64,000 nt of DNA from Xenopus tropicalis (lineage: Eukaryota > Chordata > Amphibia > Anura > Pipidae), in contig NC_030677.2 of NCBI RefSeq assembly GCF_000004195.4, forward strand, positions 64,256,222 through 64,320,221. Direction: 5' to 3'. The stretch's first letter is position 1. Each line of letters starts with the position of its first letter. The notes below the pieces were generated by a model that worked only from the letters and a program-made list of their open reading frames with translations, searched no databases and was not told the origin of the DNA. Positions 47,101 through 57,862 of this stretch are shown piece by piece. The translations under genes were made by a program, and so were the position numbers.

Positions 47101-49482
47101 CCATGAGCACTCCGTGTAGCAATTTCAGGAGCAATGTAGTTTGGTGTGCCACACATAGTAAAATGCTTCTCATTTGGCATTTTCAACTGAGTTGCTAAGC
47201 CAAAATCTGCAATTTTGATATTCATGTCACTAGACAGCAGTAGATTGGAAAGGGTAAGATCCCGATGTAATATACCATGTGAATGAAGATACAGCATTCC
47301 GGTAACAATTTGGTGCATAAAATGACGGGCTGTAAAACAAAAAAACATAATTAAATAAGTTTATAGCATTTAGATTTTTTTCACACTAAAGTCAGGAACT
47401 CCAACATGCCCTTTACATCCCTAGGCCTCTACAAATTATTTGACCTACTGTTTATACTGTTACTTCCCCAATATTAAATAATTCCCCTTAATTAAAGGCT
47501 AGCATTAAACAGATATTTAGTTGTCACACAGCTATTACATTGTGCCAGGAAAATATTAAACTCTGATGAAATACTAGAATGAACTTAGCACTAGAAAACA
47601 CAATTCCGATTAAATTCTCATTTTTAAGCTCACGCTGTATTAAGATATTAACTTAAGTAAAACATTCCTTGTGCAACTGCTTTACCCTATTTGTGCAGCC
47701 ACTGCTGAACATGAACAGTTATTCTACAATGAAATCGTCCAAACATACATACACTGAATATGTAGCCGTAACAACCAACATTATATTTACCTTCATCTTC
47801 AGAGAAAGGTTTTTTCCTGTTCTTTAAAAACCTGTTCATCTCCCCATTGTGGCACATCTCAAGAATCAGATACACATAATTGCTGTCTTCAAAATAATTA
47901 TACAGCTAAAACAAAAAATGAGACTAGAATAAATTATATATGAAAACAATCAAGTACATGTCACAGTGAAATATAAAAGTGAATAACTTACCTCCAGGAT
48001 AGAAGGGTGTTTTAACTGACAATGGATCTCAACTTCATTTCGGACTCTCTGCACCATTCCAACCTTCTGCATGGCTTTTTTGTCTATCTGTAAATTGAAA
48101 AAAACAAGCCTTTACATTTCAACACTGCTCAAGAAATTTTAAGTACAAATAAAAGGAACAGGGATGGAATACTAAGTAATATATAAATGACAGGGAGTAT
48201 ACATTGTAACGCATTGTGCCACTCATAACATATAATATGGTTGCCATTTTTCTTTCTGCAATAACATTACTAAATAGATCCAAATTTCTCAGGAAGCTAA
48301 GTAATTTTAGTATCAACTTTCACTACCTGCTTGGCAGTGGTTGTACTTTAGTGTAAAGGCACACAGGGAGATTTGTTGCCGGCGGTTACATTTGGGCTAC
48401 CGCGAACAACAAATCTTCCTGGAATGATTTTCCATGGGCAATAAAGTGAATCATCGGTGGCAAAATATAGGCAGTGCTTTGTTTTCCCCAAGTTTCCTGA
48501 CATTTCATGTGGCATAACCCTTAAAGTATAAGGGCAGCAGGTGATTTAGACACATCATTTCAGTTCCTCCAGCCCTGGCAAAGCAGCATCTGTCTACAGA
48601 GGTTGTGAACCTTCCTTTATACTTACCATTTTGATGGCTACATCGATGCCAGTGTTGATAGACTGGGCCCTGTACACACAGGCAAACGAGCCTTTGCCAA
48701 GGAGATTGAGAACTTTGAAGTCCTTTAGGGTGAGAAAAGAAAAATGATGTGTCAGATTCAATTAAAATAAATACTAGACCCAAAATTCTCTCCCGTGCCC
48801 GCTGCGATGTCCATCTTGCAGCTCCTGGCATCTGACATTTACTGTCAAATATCAGATGGTGCAGAGGGTTGTAGTTTAAGGCATGAGGGAATTCCTGCAG
48901 TCTATATAGAGACAAGTGAGGATTATTACATGGCAGTGTACCTCTATGCAACTCTCCTGTGCCATTGGTGCCTTGCCCCCCTCTGTCTCATCCTGCTCCC
49001 CACCATGTGAGGGCTCCTCTTTAGAGGCCAGGTTAGGGAACAGAAAGGTGAGGACCCTCTCCAGCATCTTCCCCTGCAGAGAGCAGCTGCGGCCAGAAGT
49101 GAAGTCGGCCTGCTCGGGCACTCACTGATACAGGAGGAGGCCCCCGGGGAATAATGACAGCTCAGGAACATCCCGGGAGTATTCCCGCTGCCCCAACTGA
49201 CAGGGAACATAACAATAAACTCTCAGCAACCACAGCGTGGAACAACAACGGGAGGGGCGGGGCTTACACCACCGGGGGAACTGATATACGTAGCTATAAC
49301 AACGCCTAAAGGGGGTATCACGTAGCTCATACTAATAGTGCGTCCTAGCTGGTGTACTACAGCTCCCGGCAAGCTCCCCTGCCTTACAGTACAACCTCTA
49401 GAAAGCTGTGCATTATACGCCCTTTTCACACTGACACCAATAAAGGCCGCACCTCTCTCCTCTCCCCTATGCTGCCAGCCAT
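35161..49482 (-). CDS. plk4: PLK4, polo-like kinase 4 (centriole duplication kinase), complete coding region
   Basis: Sixteen coding exons in transcript order: 49482–49453, 48722–48627, 48087–47992, 47905–47791, 47329–46327, 43298–43198, 43115–42787, 41773–41669, 40864–40762, 40405–40256, 39750–39620, 38799–38708, 37810–37669, 37552–37409, 36738–36632 and 35257–35161. They join to 946 codons plus TAA (human 970). The protein starts [10 protein letters not shown]. Kinase domain about 12–265: glycine loop LGKGSFA, Lys41, HRD Asp136, DFG Asp154, activation Thr170 in [12 protein letters not shown]. The SCF/beta-TrCP degron [10 protein letters not shown] (Asp284–Ser285–Gly286) allows self-triggered destruction. 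The cryptic polo box pair covers about 580–755 ([36 protein letters not shown]). Polo box 3 ends the protein ([13 protein letters not shown] to [13 protein letters not shown]). PLK4 acts at the centrosome with STIL and CEP152/CEP192. All introns are GT–AG; the first has a weak donor (GTGCGG). The short first exon was chosen because it alone gives IGE in phase with DFKV. Confidence 0.97.
35370..35690 (+). repeat. Interspersed repeat, TTAAAGGGNTTGTTCACCTT type
   Basis: It begins TTAAAGGGCTTGGTTCACCT, with AGACAATTTGCAATTGGTTT, AAGCTGGAAAGATGTAGA and ATTCTATAACATACTAAAAG. Similar to about 11623–12070 and, reversed, about 44490–44768. Just upstream of the plk4 last exon, in its final intron. Confidence 0.55.
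43814..44026. mobile_element. Palindromic miniature element
   Basis: The left half has GGGCTGTGACAGACGGGGAG and GAAATGCCATCCCACCGG. The right half has GTGGGATGGCATTTCAGG and CTAATCTCCCCTTTTGCCAC, nearly the reverse complement. A lone end with CCGTCTGTCACAGCCCTAAG occurs near 50744–50765. Inside a plk4 intron. Confidence 0.65.
44490..44768 (-). repeat. Interspersed repeat, reversed copy of the 35370 family
   Basis: It ends AAGATGAACAACCCCTTTAA, with AAATTAAGACCAACTGAAAA and GACCTAGCAACCAGATTGCT inside; these are reverse complements of blocks in 11623–12070. Confidence 0.55.
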
Positions 49483-49800
49483 GCTGTTTTTCTCTCGCTG
49501 CTCGCTCCCGGTTCATCGTCCTCGATTGACCGCACGCCACTCCGTAGCGGCGGGGATAGGGAACCCGGCGGCGGCGGCCGTCACGTGATCCAGTTGGCAG
49601 TAGGTCGGGCTCGCGGGCCCCCGATACATTTCCGCGCTTCTCGCACTAACAGATAGAAATTTCAAAAATTCCGCCCGTTACAGTCACGTGAACGGAAGGA
49701 ACTGAGGGGGCGGGGCCACAGGAAGGCATAACGCTGCGAGGCAGGAGACTGGGCAATGCGTGGGGGCGTTGTTGTGGGAGTTTTGAATTCCCTTTGAGGA
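49483..49800 (-). promoter_or_regulatory. plk4: plk4 promoter, CpG-rich with E2F- and CHR-like motifs
   Basis: GC-rich sequence upstream of the plk4 ATG. It contains TTTCCGCGC (49629–49637, E2F-like), TTTGAA on the minus strand (49661–49666, cell-cycle homology region) next to GGGCGGAA, and two GTCACGTG E-boxes (about 49580 and 49683). No TATA box was seen. Cell-cycle control through DREAM/E2F is known for mammalian PLK4 and is inferred here. Confidence 0.5.
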
Positions 49801-51307
49801 GGGGTAAACTAGTGAAGCCGGAAAAACAAATGAAATAAAGTTACACTTTAAAACTATGCTCCAGTCTCTTTGATGGATGTTGGTGTTCCTGTGTCAGGAG
49901 TGCTGAATTTACACTTTTTCAGGGCGTGTGGGACTTTAGCGATATGTGCGCGTCTCTGCCATTTTCCTTGTTATGGGAGAAGCTGCGTTTTCATTGATGT
50001 GTTTTGATGCGCAGCCCCTTGATGCTGATGTCAGTGGCGTTAGATTTGCATTTCAAGCTCCAATGGAGGTCCAACCTTTCTGTCAGGGTCCTCTTTAGCT
50101 CATAACAAGGTTATTGATGTATAACATGCAACAGCCCTGAATACACTGACAATTGTGTTCTTATAGATGGTGCTTAGTAATGACCATTTGGCTTTATGGC
50201 GCCTCAGTTTTATTGATTTTATTTGTGCCTGGTGCTTACTTGTTTCTGTCAGTGACAGGCTGAGACTTATAATTTACAAGCAATGATGCATTATGTATTA
50301 AACTAATTCCACTCCACTTTTTTTGCATAGCTTGATAAAAATGCCCCATGCTGCGTGGGCATCAAACACCACAAGACAACTGGGTACAGTGTTTTCAGTT
50401 GCAGCAACTGTGATGGATTTATAAGAAATGACAATATCAGGGTCAAACCAAGGCAGATATATTGCAAAGAAAAATCAGAAGTATGTAGGCCACTAGATGG
50501 TGCATACTAAGCAATGAGCAATGGATGGTAAAGCATACAACAAAAGTGAAAAGGCATCTATCCGAAAGAGGAAATGATAGAGACTGTAAGCTTTACTGGG
50601 GCAGGGCTGATGTGAATTCTGGTATCCATTTACCCCCAAATCTCAAACATTCCCAGTGGAACAGTTGGATTGGGCAGACAGTACTATTTTAGAACTGCTC
50701 AGCTGTGCATTGTGACAAAGGACAAAACATGCCTGCCATTCCCCCCGTCTGTCACAGCCCTAAGGGTCTATTTACCTACTACCCTGATTGGTTGAAAGAT
50801 AGTGATGAGGACAGGCCCACTTACCTATTTGATCAATGGCATGGTGGTATTCCATAGCATAGAGAACTTATCAGCAAGAAGGAATGTTTGAAAAAAGAGT
50901 ATTTGTTTTTTAATATTGCATTATTTTAAAGATGTGCAATGTCATCAGCTAGTTTGCTATAAATACAAAGAGCTGGGAAGCTACTGCCTGTCAGTATGCT
51001 TCAACATGTTTACTGGAAAAATTTAAAGTTCAAAAGTAAGCAGAGAAAGCAATAAGCCAGATACAAACTGATTGTCATAGTGACAGATGAACTCACATTG
51101 TTTTTGGTGCTAAAGAGCAAACATAACCATGATTCCATATTTGACATATCCTCTTAGAGAACAATGCAGTAGTACCTGATAGGCATTGTTGAGATTGATG
51201 TCATAAGCCTCAGCAGAGACAAATAAATGAAAGTAGCTGTGGAAATATACTATAAGGGGCAAAAAGCAGGAGGGATAAGTTGTTGCATAAGGACAGGAGG
51301 TTGTAAG
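49801..51307. other. plk4–WD40 gene intergenic region, nothing coding recognised
   Basis: No exon with splice and protein support. It contains a stray miniature-element end near 50744–50768. Confidence 0.4.
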
Positions 51308-51561
51308 CACTGTTCCCTCTAAGCTGTGCGCGTGTGCGCGCGCACACGACTTTCCGAACCCGCGCACACAAATTAAAATAGCGCGCACAAAAATTAAATT
51401 TTTGTAACTTGATTTAGACAAACTGAAAGACCTGCGCAAAAATGCCCATAACTGAACTCCAACAAACATTCTGTAGCGCACAAAAATTTAATCTTGCTTT
51501 AAAATGCGCACGGATGATATTTTTTGCGCACACAGCCTATAAAAAATTAGAGGGAACGTTG
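51308..51561. mobile_element. hAT-type miniature element (254 bp) with perfect 8-bp duplication
   Basis: The inverted ends are CACTGTTCCCTCTAAGC and TTAGAGGGAACGTTG. Identical flanks GTTGTAAG are at 51300–51307 and 51562–51569. The interior is rich in GCGCACAAAAATT and GTGCGCGCGC runs. A decayed relative lies near 8120–8180 (TGTTCCCTCTGAGCTGTGCA). Confidence 0.85.
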
Positions 51562-51955
51562 GTTGTAAGTGGGGTCAGATGAGTGCAGGGGTTCTTGGGT
51601 ATCCTTACCTGTTGGCCCAGCACTGGGAATGACATTAAAGTTAACTTAAATTTATCAAACAAATCAAAGTAAGCTGCATGGACATAATATAAAATAAACC
51701 TGCAGTGTTCACAGCATCAAGCTTCAGAATATGTGCATGCAACATAACATACGCTGCCGAGGACCAATTCGCTGGACGGACATGTGCAGAGAGAGTTAGT
51801 AGCCAGTGCAAGAATAAGGAATATGTGCTGGTCTCACAGTACACATTAAATGTATTTAACAGATGCAAACCAACATTTTTCAGACCCCATACACAGGTCA
51901 AAATACTGCCGACTCAATCTGGAGGTGCCAAGTTGGCAGCTTTTGTATAGCCACC

Positions 51956-52257
51956 TTAAAGGAGACCTGTCAACCCAAGAAATAATTCCAAAACCTTTTC
52001 TATCATGTTAACTGGACAAAATTGACTTTACTTACACTATTCAAATTATTAAAATTTTGTTTCCTTCGGTCTTGGAATCTACAATCACAACAAGCAGACA
52101 GACACCATTTTGTGGACTTTTGTATCACCCCAAAATCTTGTGAATGTGCTCAGGCATAGAGGTGAGGCAGGCAATTTATGATTTTGAGTTTCAAGTTTAA
52201 TTTGCAAAGGACTTTTGTTATACAGCTTTTTATATGTGGGTGACAGGTCCCCTTTAA
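51956..52257. mobile_element. TTAA-bounded miniature element (TTAAAGGRGACCTGTCA family)
   Basis: The ends are TTAAAGGAGACCTGTCAACC and GGTGACAGGTCCCCTTTAA, with TTAA at both borders. No coding frame. Confidence 0.75.
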
Positions 52258-52319
52258 GATGGGGAACAATCTTGGAGAAATGGATCTTGACAGTCACGGG
52301 GCCGCTCTAGTCTGATACA

Positions 52320-52740
52320 TTAAAGGAGAAGGAAAGGCAAAGTCACTTGGGGGTGCTAAAATGTTAAGCACCACAAAGTGATTTTAATCATTTACCTCGT
52401 ACCCCGGGCTGGTGCCCCTGTTAGGAGAAAACAGCACCAGCCCTGGGTACCTGAAGCGATGCGCTTCCTCCTTCCGGCTTTGTTTTGCTGCGACTAACAC
52501 AATAGGAGCATGCGCAGTAGAGTGAAAAGCCGACTTCTCCGTTAAAGTTCGGCTTTGCACTCTACTGCGCATGCGCGCGCGAGCGATACAGGAAGGAGGA
52601 AGCACTGCAGCTACCCCGGGCTGGTGCTGTTCTCTCCCAACAGGGGCACCAGCCTGGGGTAAAAGGTATGCGATTCAAGTCACTTGGGGGGCCTAACATT
52701 TTGGCACCCCCAAGTTACTTTGCCTTTTCTTCTCCTTTAA
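52320..52740. mobile_element. TTAA-bounded miniature element (TTAAAGGAGAAGGAAA family), copy 2
   Basis: The ends are TTAAAGGAGAAGGAAAGGCA and TGCCTTTTCTTCTCCTTTAA. The centre has a strong inverted pair, GCATGCGCAGTAGAGTG against CACTCTACTGCGCATGCG. Same plan as 8501–8901. Confidence 0.8.
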
Positions 52741-53411
52741 GCCATGCCATATCTGCATTTTCACAAGCAGATTATGCTGTTGTATTTCACTATCAATCAT
52801 ATTTGTACATGGATAACTAATAGCTGCTGTGTGTCTAGCAAACATGCTTTTTCTGCCTCTGGAAAGTCTATACATTTCACTGCCTAGCAAATGTAGCCAG
52901 TGATTGTGCCCCTATAGGGATAGAACTGGTCAGGCAACAGCTTCATGTTGTTATTTTAATTAGTCTTACAGTATAAGTTACAGGAAGTTATAGTAATATA
53001 AGTGCTTCTTGTATATATACAAATTTGACAGTATAAATAAAGTTCTTGCATATTATAATTATACACTTTATAGCATGCAAATAGCCAAAGAGTACATTAT
53101 CTGTTACAAGGTTGGCAGTCTCTTACTTTCCTGTTGACCACAGATGTTTTGCTTAGCTATAGCAAATCAATGAAGAATTGAGTGAGATGAACACAGAGGC
53201 ACTCAAGTAAAAATGGAACAATGCATAAAAGAACAGAGGAGGAAGTAGTTGTGGAAAGCACCTCATTCCTGCAGTAGATAATTATTTCTTTAATGAGGCA
53301 GTATTCACAATTGTACAAATTAGTTTAATGAATAGGATATCTGCTGATAAGGCTTTTTGCCTAGTGTTTTTATTAAGAAATTTGTAATGCACATGATTGC
53401 AGGACCTATAG

Positions 53412-53588
53412 CAGTGGTGCCCAACCAGTGGCTTGGGAGCAACATGTTGGATATTGCTCCGAGTGGCAAGTTTTGGTTGCATACATACCAGGTGTACTAG
53501 TTTGCATTACTGTACTGAAACGTGTGTGCTGTTCCCCAACTCTTTTTACATTTGAATGTGGCTCACTGGAAACAAAAGGTTGGGGTCG
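53412..53588. mobile_element. hAT-type miniature element (177 bp) with perfect 8-bp duplication
   Basis: The ends are CAGTGGTGCCCAACC and GGTTGGGGTCG. Identical flanks ACCTATAG are at 53404–53411 and 53589–53596. Internal GAGCAACATGTTG and GTGGCTCACTGG. Non-coding. Confidence 0.82.
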
Positions 53589-54304
53589 ACCTATAGAAAT
53601 ACACATGCAGTAATGTGCCTAGGGATGTGTCTGCTTTTGTCTCAAGTGGAAATAAAATACATTTTTGAAGTAGCTACACTAACCTGTTATTACTTACACA
53701 ATCTAGGAAGCATATTTTTGGACTATTGTTTACACACACAAACAAGTGATAATTGCACATGGGAGATTTTGTCATGATTTGTATGGTATATTCTTTATTC
53801 CTAAATGACATTGTTTAAATAGCAAATAATTCACTCTACCATTTAAACTTCTTTTGTTGAACCAACAAATGTATTTTTTTAGCTGTAATATTGGTGTGTA
53901 GGCAGTCATCTCAGTGCATTGTGTCTGATTCTGAGCTTTCAGAAGAAGCCAGCACTACACATTAGATCTACTTTCAGGTAAGCTGTTATTTCTCCTACTC
54001 CATGTAACTCCATGTAACTGAAGGAGTCATGAGCCAGACTTGGATCTTTTACTATTGAGTGCTATTGTGGTGCAGCAGTTAAGTATGACTAAATTAGAGC
54101 ACAAGTCACATGGCTATGGCACCCTGGGAAATGAGGAATATGGCTAGCCCCATGTAAAATTTTAAAATTAAATATTAAAAAAATCTGTTTGTGTTTTTAA
54201 AAAACAGATTTCAAAATTCTGTTGGAGAAGGTCTATTAACTGAAGCGTTTTGAAAACAACATGTTTTTCAATGACAGTATTTCTTTAACAAATTCAGTGT
54301 GTCT

Positions 54305-54527
54305 AGGGCCAAACGATTGAATTATATTGGCGGCAATGGGGCAGGTTAGAAAATCTAGTCGGATCGGGCACCGCTTTGGCTCGTGGATGCGGCCCCCGAT
54401 CCGACTAGATTTTCTAACCTGCCCGATTGAGATCTGGCCAATTTCAGTCCAGATATTGGTCAGGCAGGCCCGTCGGTAGCCCCCATACATGGGCCGATTA
54501 GCTGCCGAATTGGTCTAAGGGACCTTA
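54305..54527. repeat. Foldback repeat with perfect 30-bp hairpin arms
   Basis: Arms 54339–54368 and 54395–54424 are exact reverse complements around a 26-base loop; the arm core is AAAATCTAGTCGGATCGGG. The outer part has GGCCGATTAGCTGCCGAATT. Related to 25950–26135. Confidence 0.7.
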
Positions 54528-54709
54528 AGGCTAGTGCCACACAGGGCAGACTCTCAGTTCGAGAATCTGCCCCTACGCTTTAAAAATCTGTTTTAAAGTT
54601 GTGCCTGCACCTGGAAGCATTGCTTCGAGTATGAACCCAGACCAAAGCAATGCTTCAGAGTACAGGAACTTACAGTATTGGCAGAATCTGCCTGTTGTGG
54701 CACTAGCCT
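54528..54709. mobile_element. Palindromic miniature element abutting the previous repeat
   Basis: The inverted ends are AGGCTAGTGCCACACAGGGC and CTGTTGTGGCACTAGCCT. The inner halves repeat GAAGCATTGCTTCGAG and AAAGCAATGCTTCAGAG. No coding frame. Confidence 0.65.
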
Positions 54710-57700
54710 AAAATGGACACAAGGCCTTGTGCATATTGACACTTGACACTATTCATTAAAAGGTACTTGTGCCCAAACACGTTCTATGCACTTCCACAAC
54801 GCTGTGCTGAATGTCTTGCACCACTAATATTAACAAAGTCATTGTTTCTTAGTCATTTTATTAAAACTCTTAATAATGGAAATTACCCAGGAGGATGACC
54901 TAATGAAACTTTTTGTTAATAGTGCTGGCCTACTTTTATTTACCAGATTATCTGGTTAAATCATGATCTACCTTTTCGGCATCTTTTTGTTTTTAGGGAA
55001 ATGTGCTGATTCTGGCAGACGTTTGCCTATCAACAGAAGTGTGTGCAACAGACACTGCATTTGATGTTCATTTAAGTGGGTTTTATTTTCCCTGAGGACT
55101 GCGGCATCCAAAATGCCCAGGTACCACAATCCTTATCTTCCTTCAGATTTCTAGTGCTTTGCATGGGAAAGGGAGCTGGTATAAGAAGCCAAAGGTAGTG
55201 CCAGTATGTGTTCTGCTCCTGCTAGCTTTATGTCACACATATATGGGTTTATGCAGCTAAAAAGTCATAGGAACAAGTCTCCCTGACATAAGCCTAATTG
55301 TGCAGGGCCAGTAAACGCACTATTTCCCTGGCAGACGGCAATATGAAGTGATTTTGTGCAGTGGCATACAAATGAGCATTTCTGCCTCTGTTTACTTGCA
55401 TGGATTTAACTAAGCTGCATTTGGCACCAGGAAAGGTCAGTGACCTGTGAGGAAAGGTATTTGCATTCACTATTGTTTAACACTGTCACTGAATGTTTTT
55501 AAATTATGTCCCCATAGCAACCTGTGCATGGCCAACTCTGAGATTTTAGGTGTACACTGGCTTGCTGCTGGGAACGTCTTTCAGTCTTATTTCAGGATAT
55601 GCCTTGAGCAGCACAGCATCTCATTCTGTAAGTATAGCACTATATATTTTTCTTTAATGCATCATACGTAATGATAACAACCATTTCTAGCTGCCTACAG
55701 GCTATATTTTTAGATTTGTTGTTACATCTTTCTTCATTTAAGGGTTTCTGTATTAAAGCTTCCTAAATCTATTTGCAGATTGGGGATTCTGGGAGTTGTA
55801 GTTCAGCAGCAGTAGGGGAGTAGCAGGAGACACCGCCTTGCTTTAATTTAATGTAGGAACAGTTATAATGCATCAAATATACCCAGAGCTTGTCAAATCC
55901 TGGTGCTGCTAGCTGAAACCTTGGGAAAATTACTTTACATGATCTTACTGTGATAGGATGTGCCAGTTCATGTAACATTAAGGCTGCAATTTAACATTTG
56001 TTCAGTTTAATATTAGGAATAATAATGAGAGGACAAAGCCAGCACATTGCTATTAATTACACATGTATGATAGACTTAACATACATACAACTACATAGAC
56101 ATTTCCAAGCAACTAATTTTTCTCTGCAATCTGATAATGATACAGAGTATCTGTCTATGATGCAGAGTATAAAGAATGTTACAAAGTGTCAGAGTCACAA
56201 AAGTCTCTGAAAACGGAGCAGAAAATCCCTTAATCATAACCCTATAAACAGGGTCAGACTGGGGGGTGCAGGGTCCGCACACCCCAAGGTGCCCCCTCCG
56301 GCCGCTTCCCCCGCACTCTCCTAACCCCCTGCAGGGCCCCCACCTGGCATCAGGCTCTACCAATTCTTACTTCAATGAATTTATGATAATAATTAATCAC
56401 ATTAGTAAATATGACTTTTCACCCGGGACACACACAGATAAATTATCTTTTTCTAGGTCTGTGTGCCTTGCATCTGTCAGCAGCCTCAAAGTGCTTAAGT
56501 TTTGCTTTGCTAGACATAGTGGGTCAGACAGGAGGGGGCTGCGAACAGACAACTCTAGGGGCCTAACTACAGAGGAAGCAGACCCTGATTGCAGGGGGGG
56601 CAGCAGTGTAGGGGGCCCTGAAAGGACCTAATTAGTGAGCAATTTTAATATATTTTGATAGAATAGGGCAACTTATCAATATATTGGGGGCACTTAATAA
56701 AAATTGCTGTGAGGCCCAGTTACACCACTGGACAAGCCCTTGGCGTGTCACTAAGGATGTCTCAGCAGTCTGGTTACAATCAGTTGCTAATCTGAGCTCT
56801 CTCACACTGTTTTGTGCAACAGAGGCCATAGGCTGCTAAACACACTAAGATGGTTTTCTATTGTAGGAGACAAACCAGTGTCACTTGTCAAACTAGGCAT
56901 CATGAATACAGGACTGTACAGTGTGTCATACTTAACAAACTTTTGTGACAAATTTCAAAAAATGTTGGCAATTTACTAAAAAGTCTGCATGATGAATTCT
57001 GATTTGTTAATCTTGCATCCACTAACATCTACAACTAGCACTGTTTTGCCAGGGGTAAATGCGCCATTACAAAACTTTAAAAAATAAGGCAGTTTATTAA
57101 GTGAACCAATAAATTTTTTTCTCCATTATAAGGCTAAGTCACACAATCCTGAATCTCAGCCTGCTGGCATCGGCCTTTCCCTGTGACTGCACTCTGAGCC
57201 ATTGCATTAGCCCAGCTGCAGACACATGAATCAGATTTCGGCATGAAATGCATACTTGTGCTCCATGTGCCTTCACCTGGGCCGACACAATGGCTCTGGG
57301 TGCCGATTCTTGGCATTGGAGATAAAGCCATATTTTCAGTGCTGTAACGTTCCATTCCTGGGTCCCCCCCCATACAGGCTTATCACCTTTTCATAAAATC
57401 TCTACCGACAGGGCATGGGGGGGTGCATGAGAGGGTGGGCAGTGATGTAAATGGGAGGTGTGATGATGTCACAGGGCAGAGTTGTGACATCAAAGGGGCT
57501 GAGCCAGGTCAACAAGGACTTAAACAATATGGAATTAGGTGAATATGGGAGTAAAAAGGGCAGGGGGGCAGATTGACAAATTATTTTTAAATTATCGACA
57601 AGTACATTGCCTCCTCTGCAGTTGCAGGGTCTGCTTCCCCGATATTAATGCCACTGCACTTAATGTGAATGATAAGAGTGTATTCACCAATACTCACGTT

Positions 57701-57862
57701 TCTGCTTTCCTCATTTGCAAAAGCAGCAATCCTTTTATGTATGAATTAAATAAGACTATAAAAACAATGACTCTAGCTAAATTTCTATGATTTTCACCAC
57801 CAGAGCATGAAGAGACATAATACAAAAATATATACTGAATTAATAATATTTTATTCTTTTAG
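54710..57862. other. Region upstream of the first recognised WD40-gene exon
   Basis: No exon could be supported. A G/C-rich repeat block with GTCAGACTGGGGGGTGCAGG lies near 56247–56345. The true first exon or exons of the WD40 gene may be hidden here. Confidence 0.35.

Noticed and set aside
48505..48951. 148-codon minus-strand frame around plk4 exon 2
   Set aside because: It runs through the real exon (48722–48627) in a different frame; the kinase frame is supported by conserved sequence and splice sites.
48944..49210. Minus-strand ATGs near 49205 and 49050 as alternative plk4 starts
   Set aside because: Neither gives the conserved IGE...DFKV junction in phase, while the exon 49482–49453 does. 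A non-coding exon ending before GTGAGT near 49127 cannot be excluded.
55070..55115. ATGCCCAG followed by GT near 55111, as first exon of the WD40 gene
   Set aside because: Joining it to the exon at 57863 puts the next exon (59392) out of frame and meets a stop.
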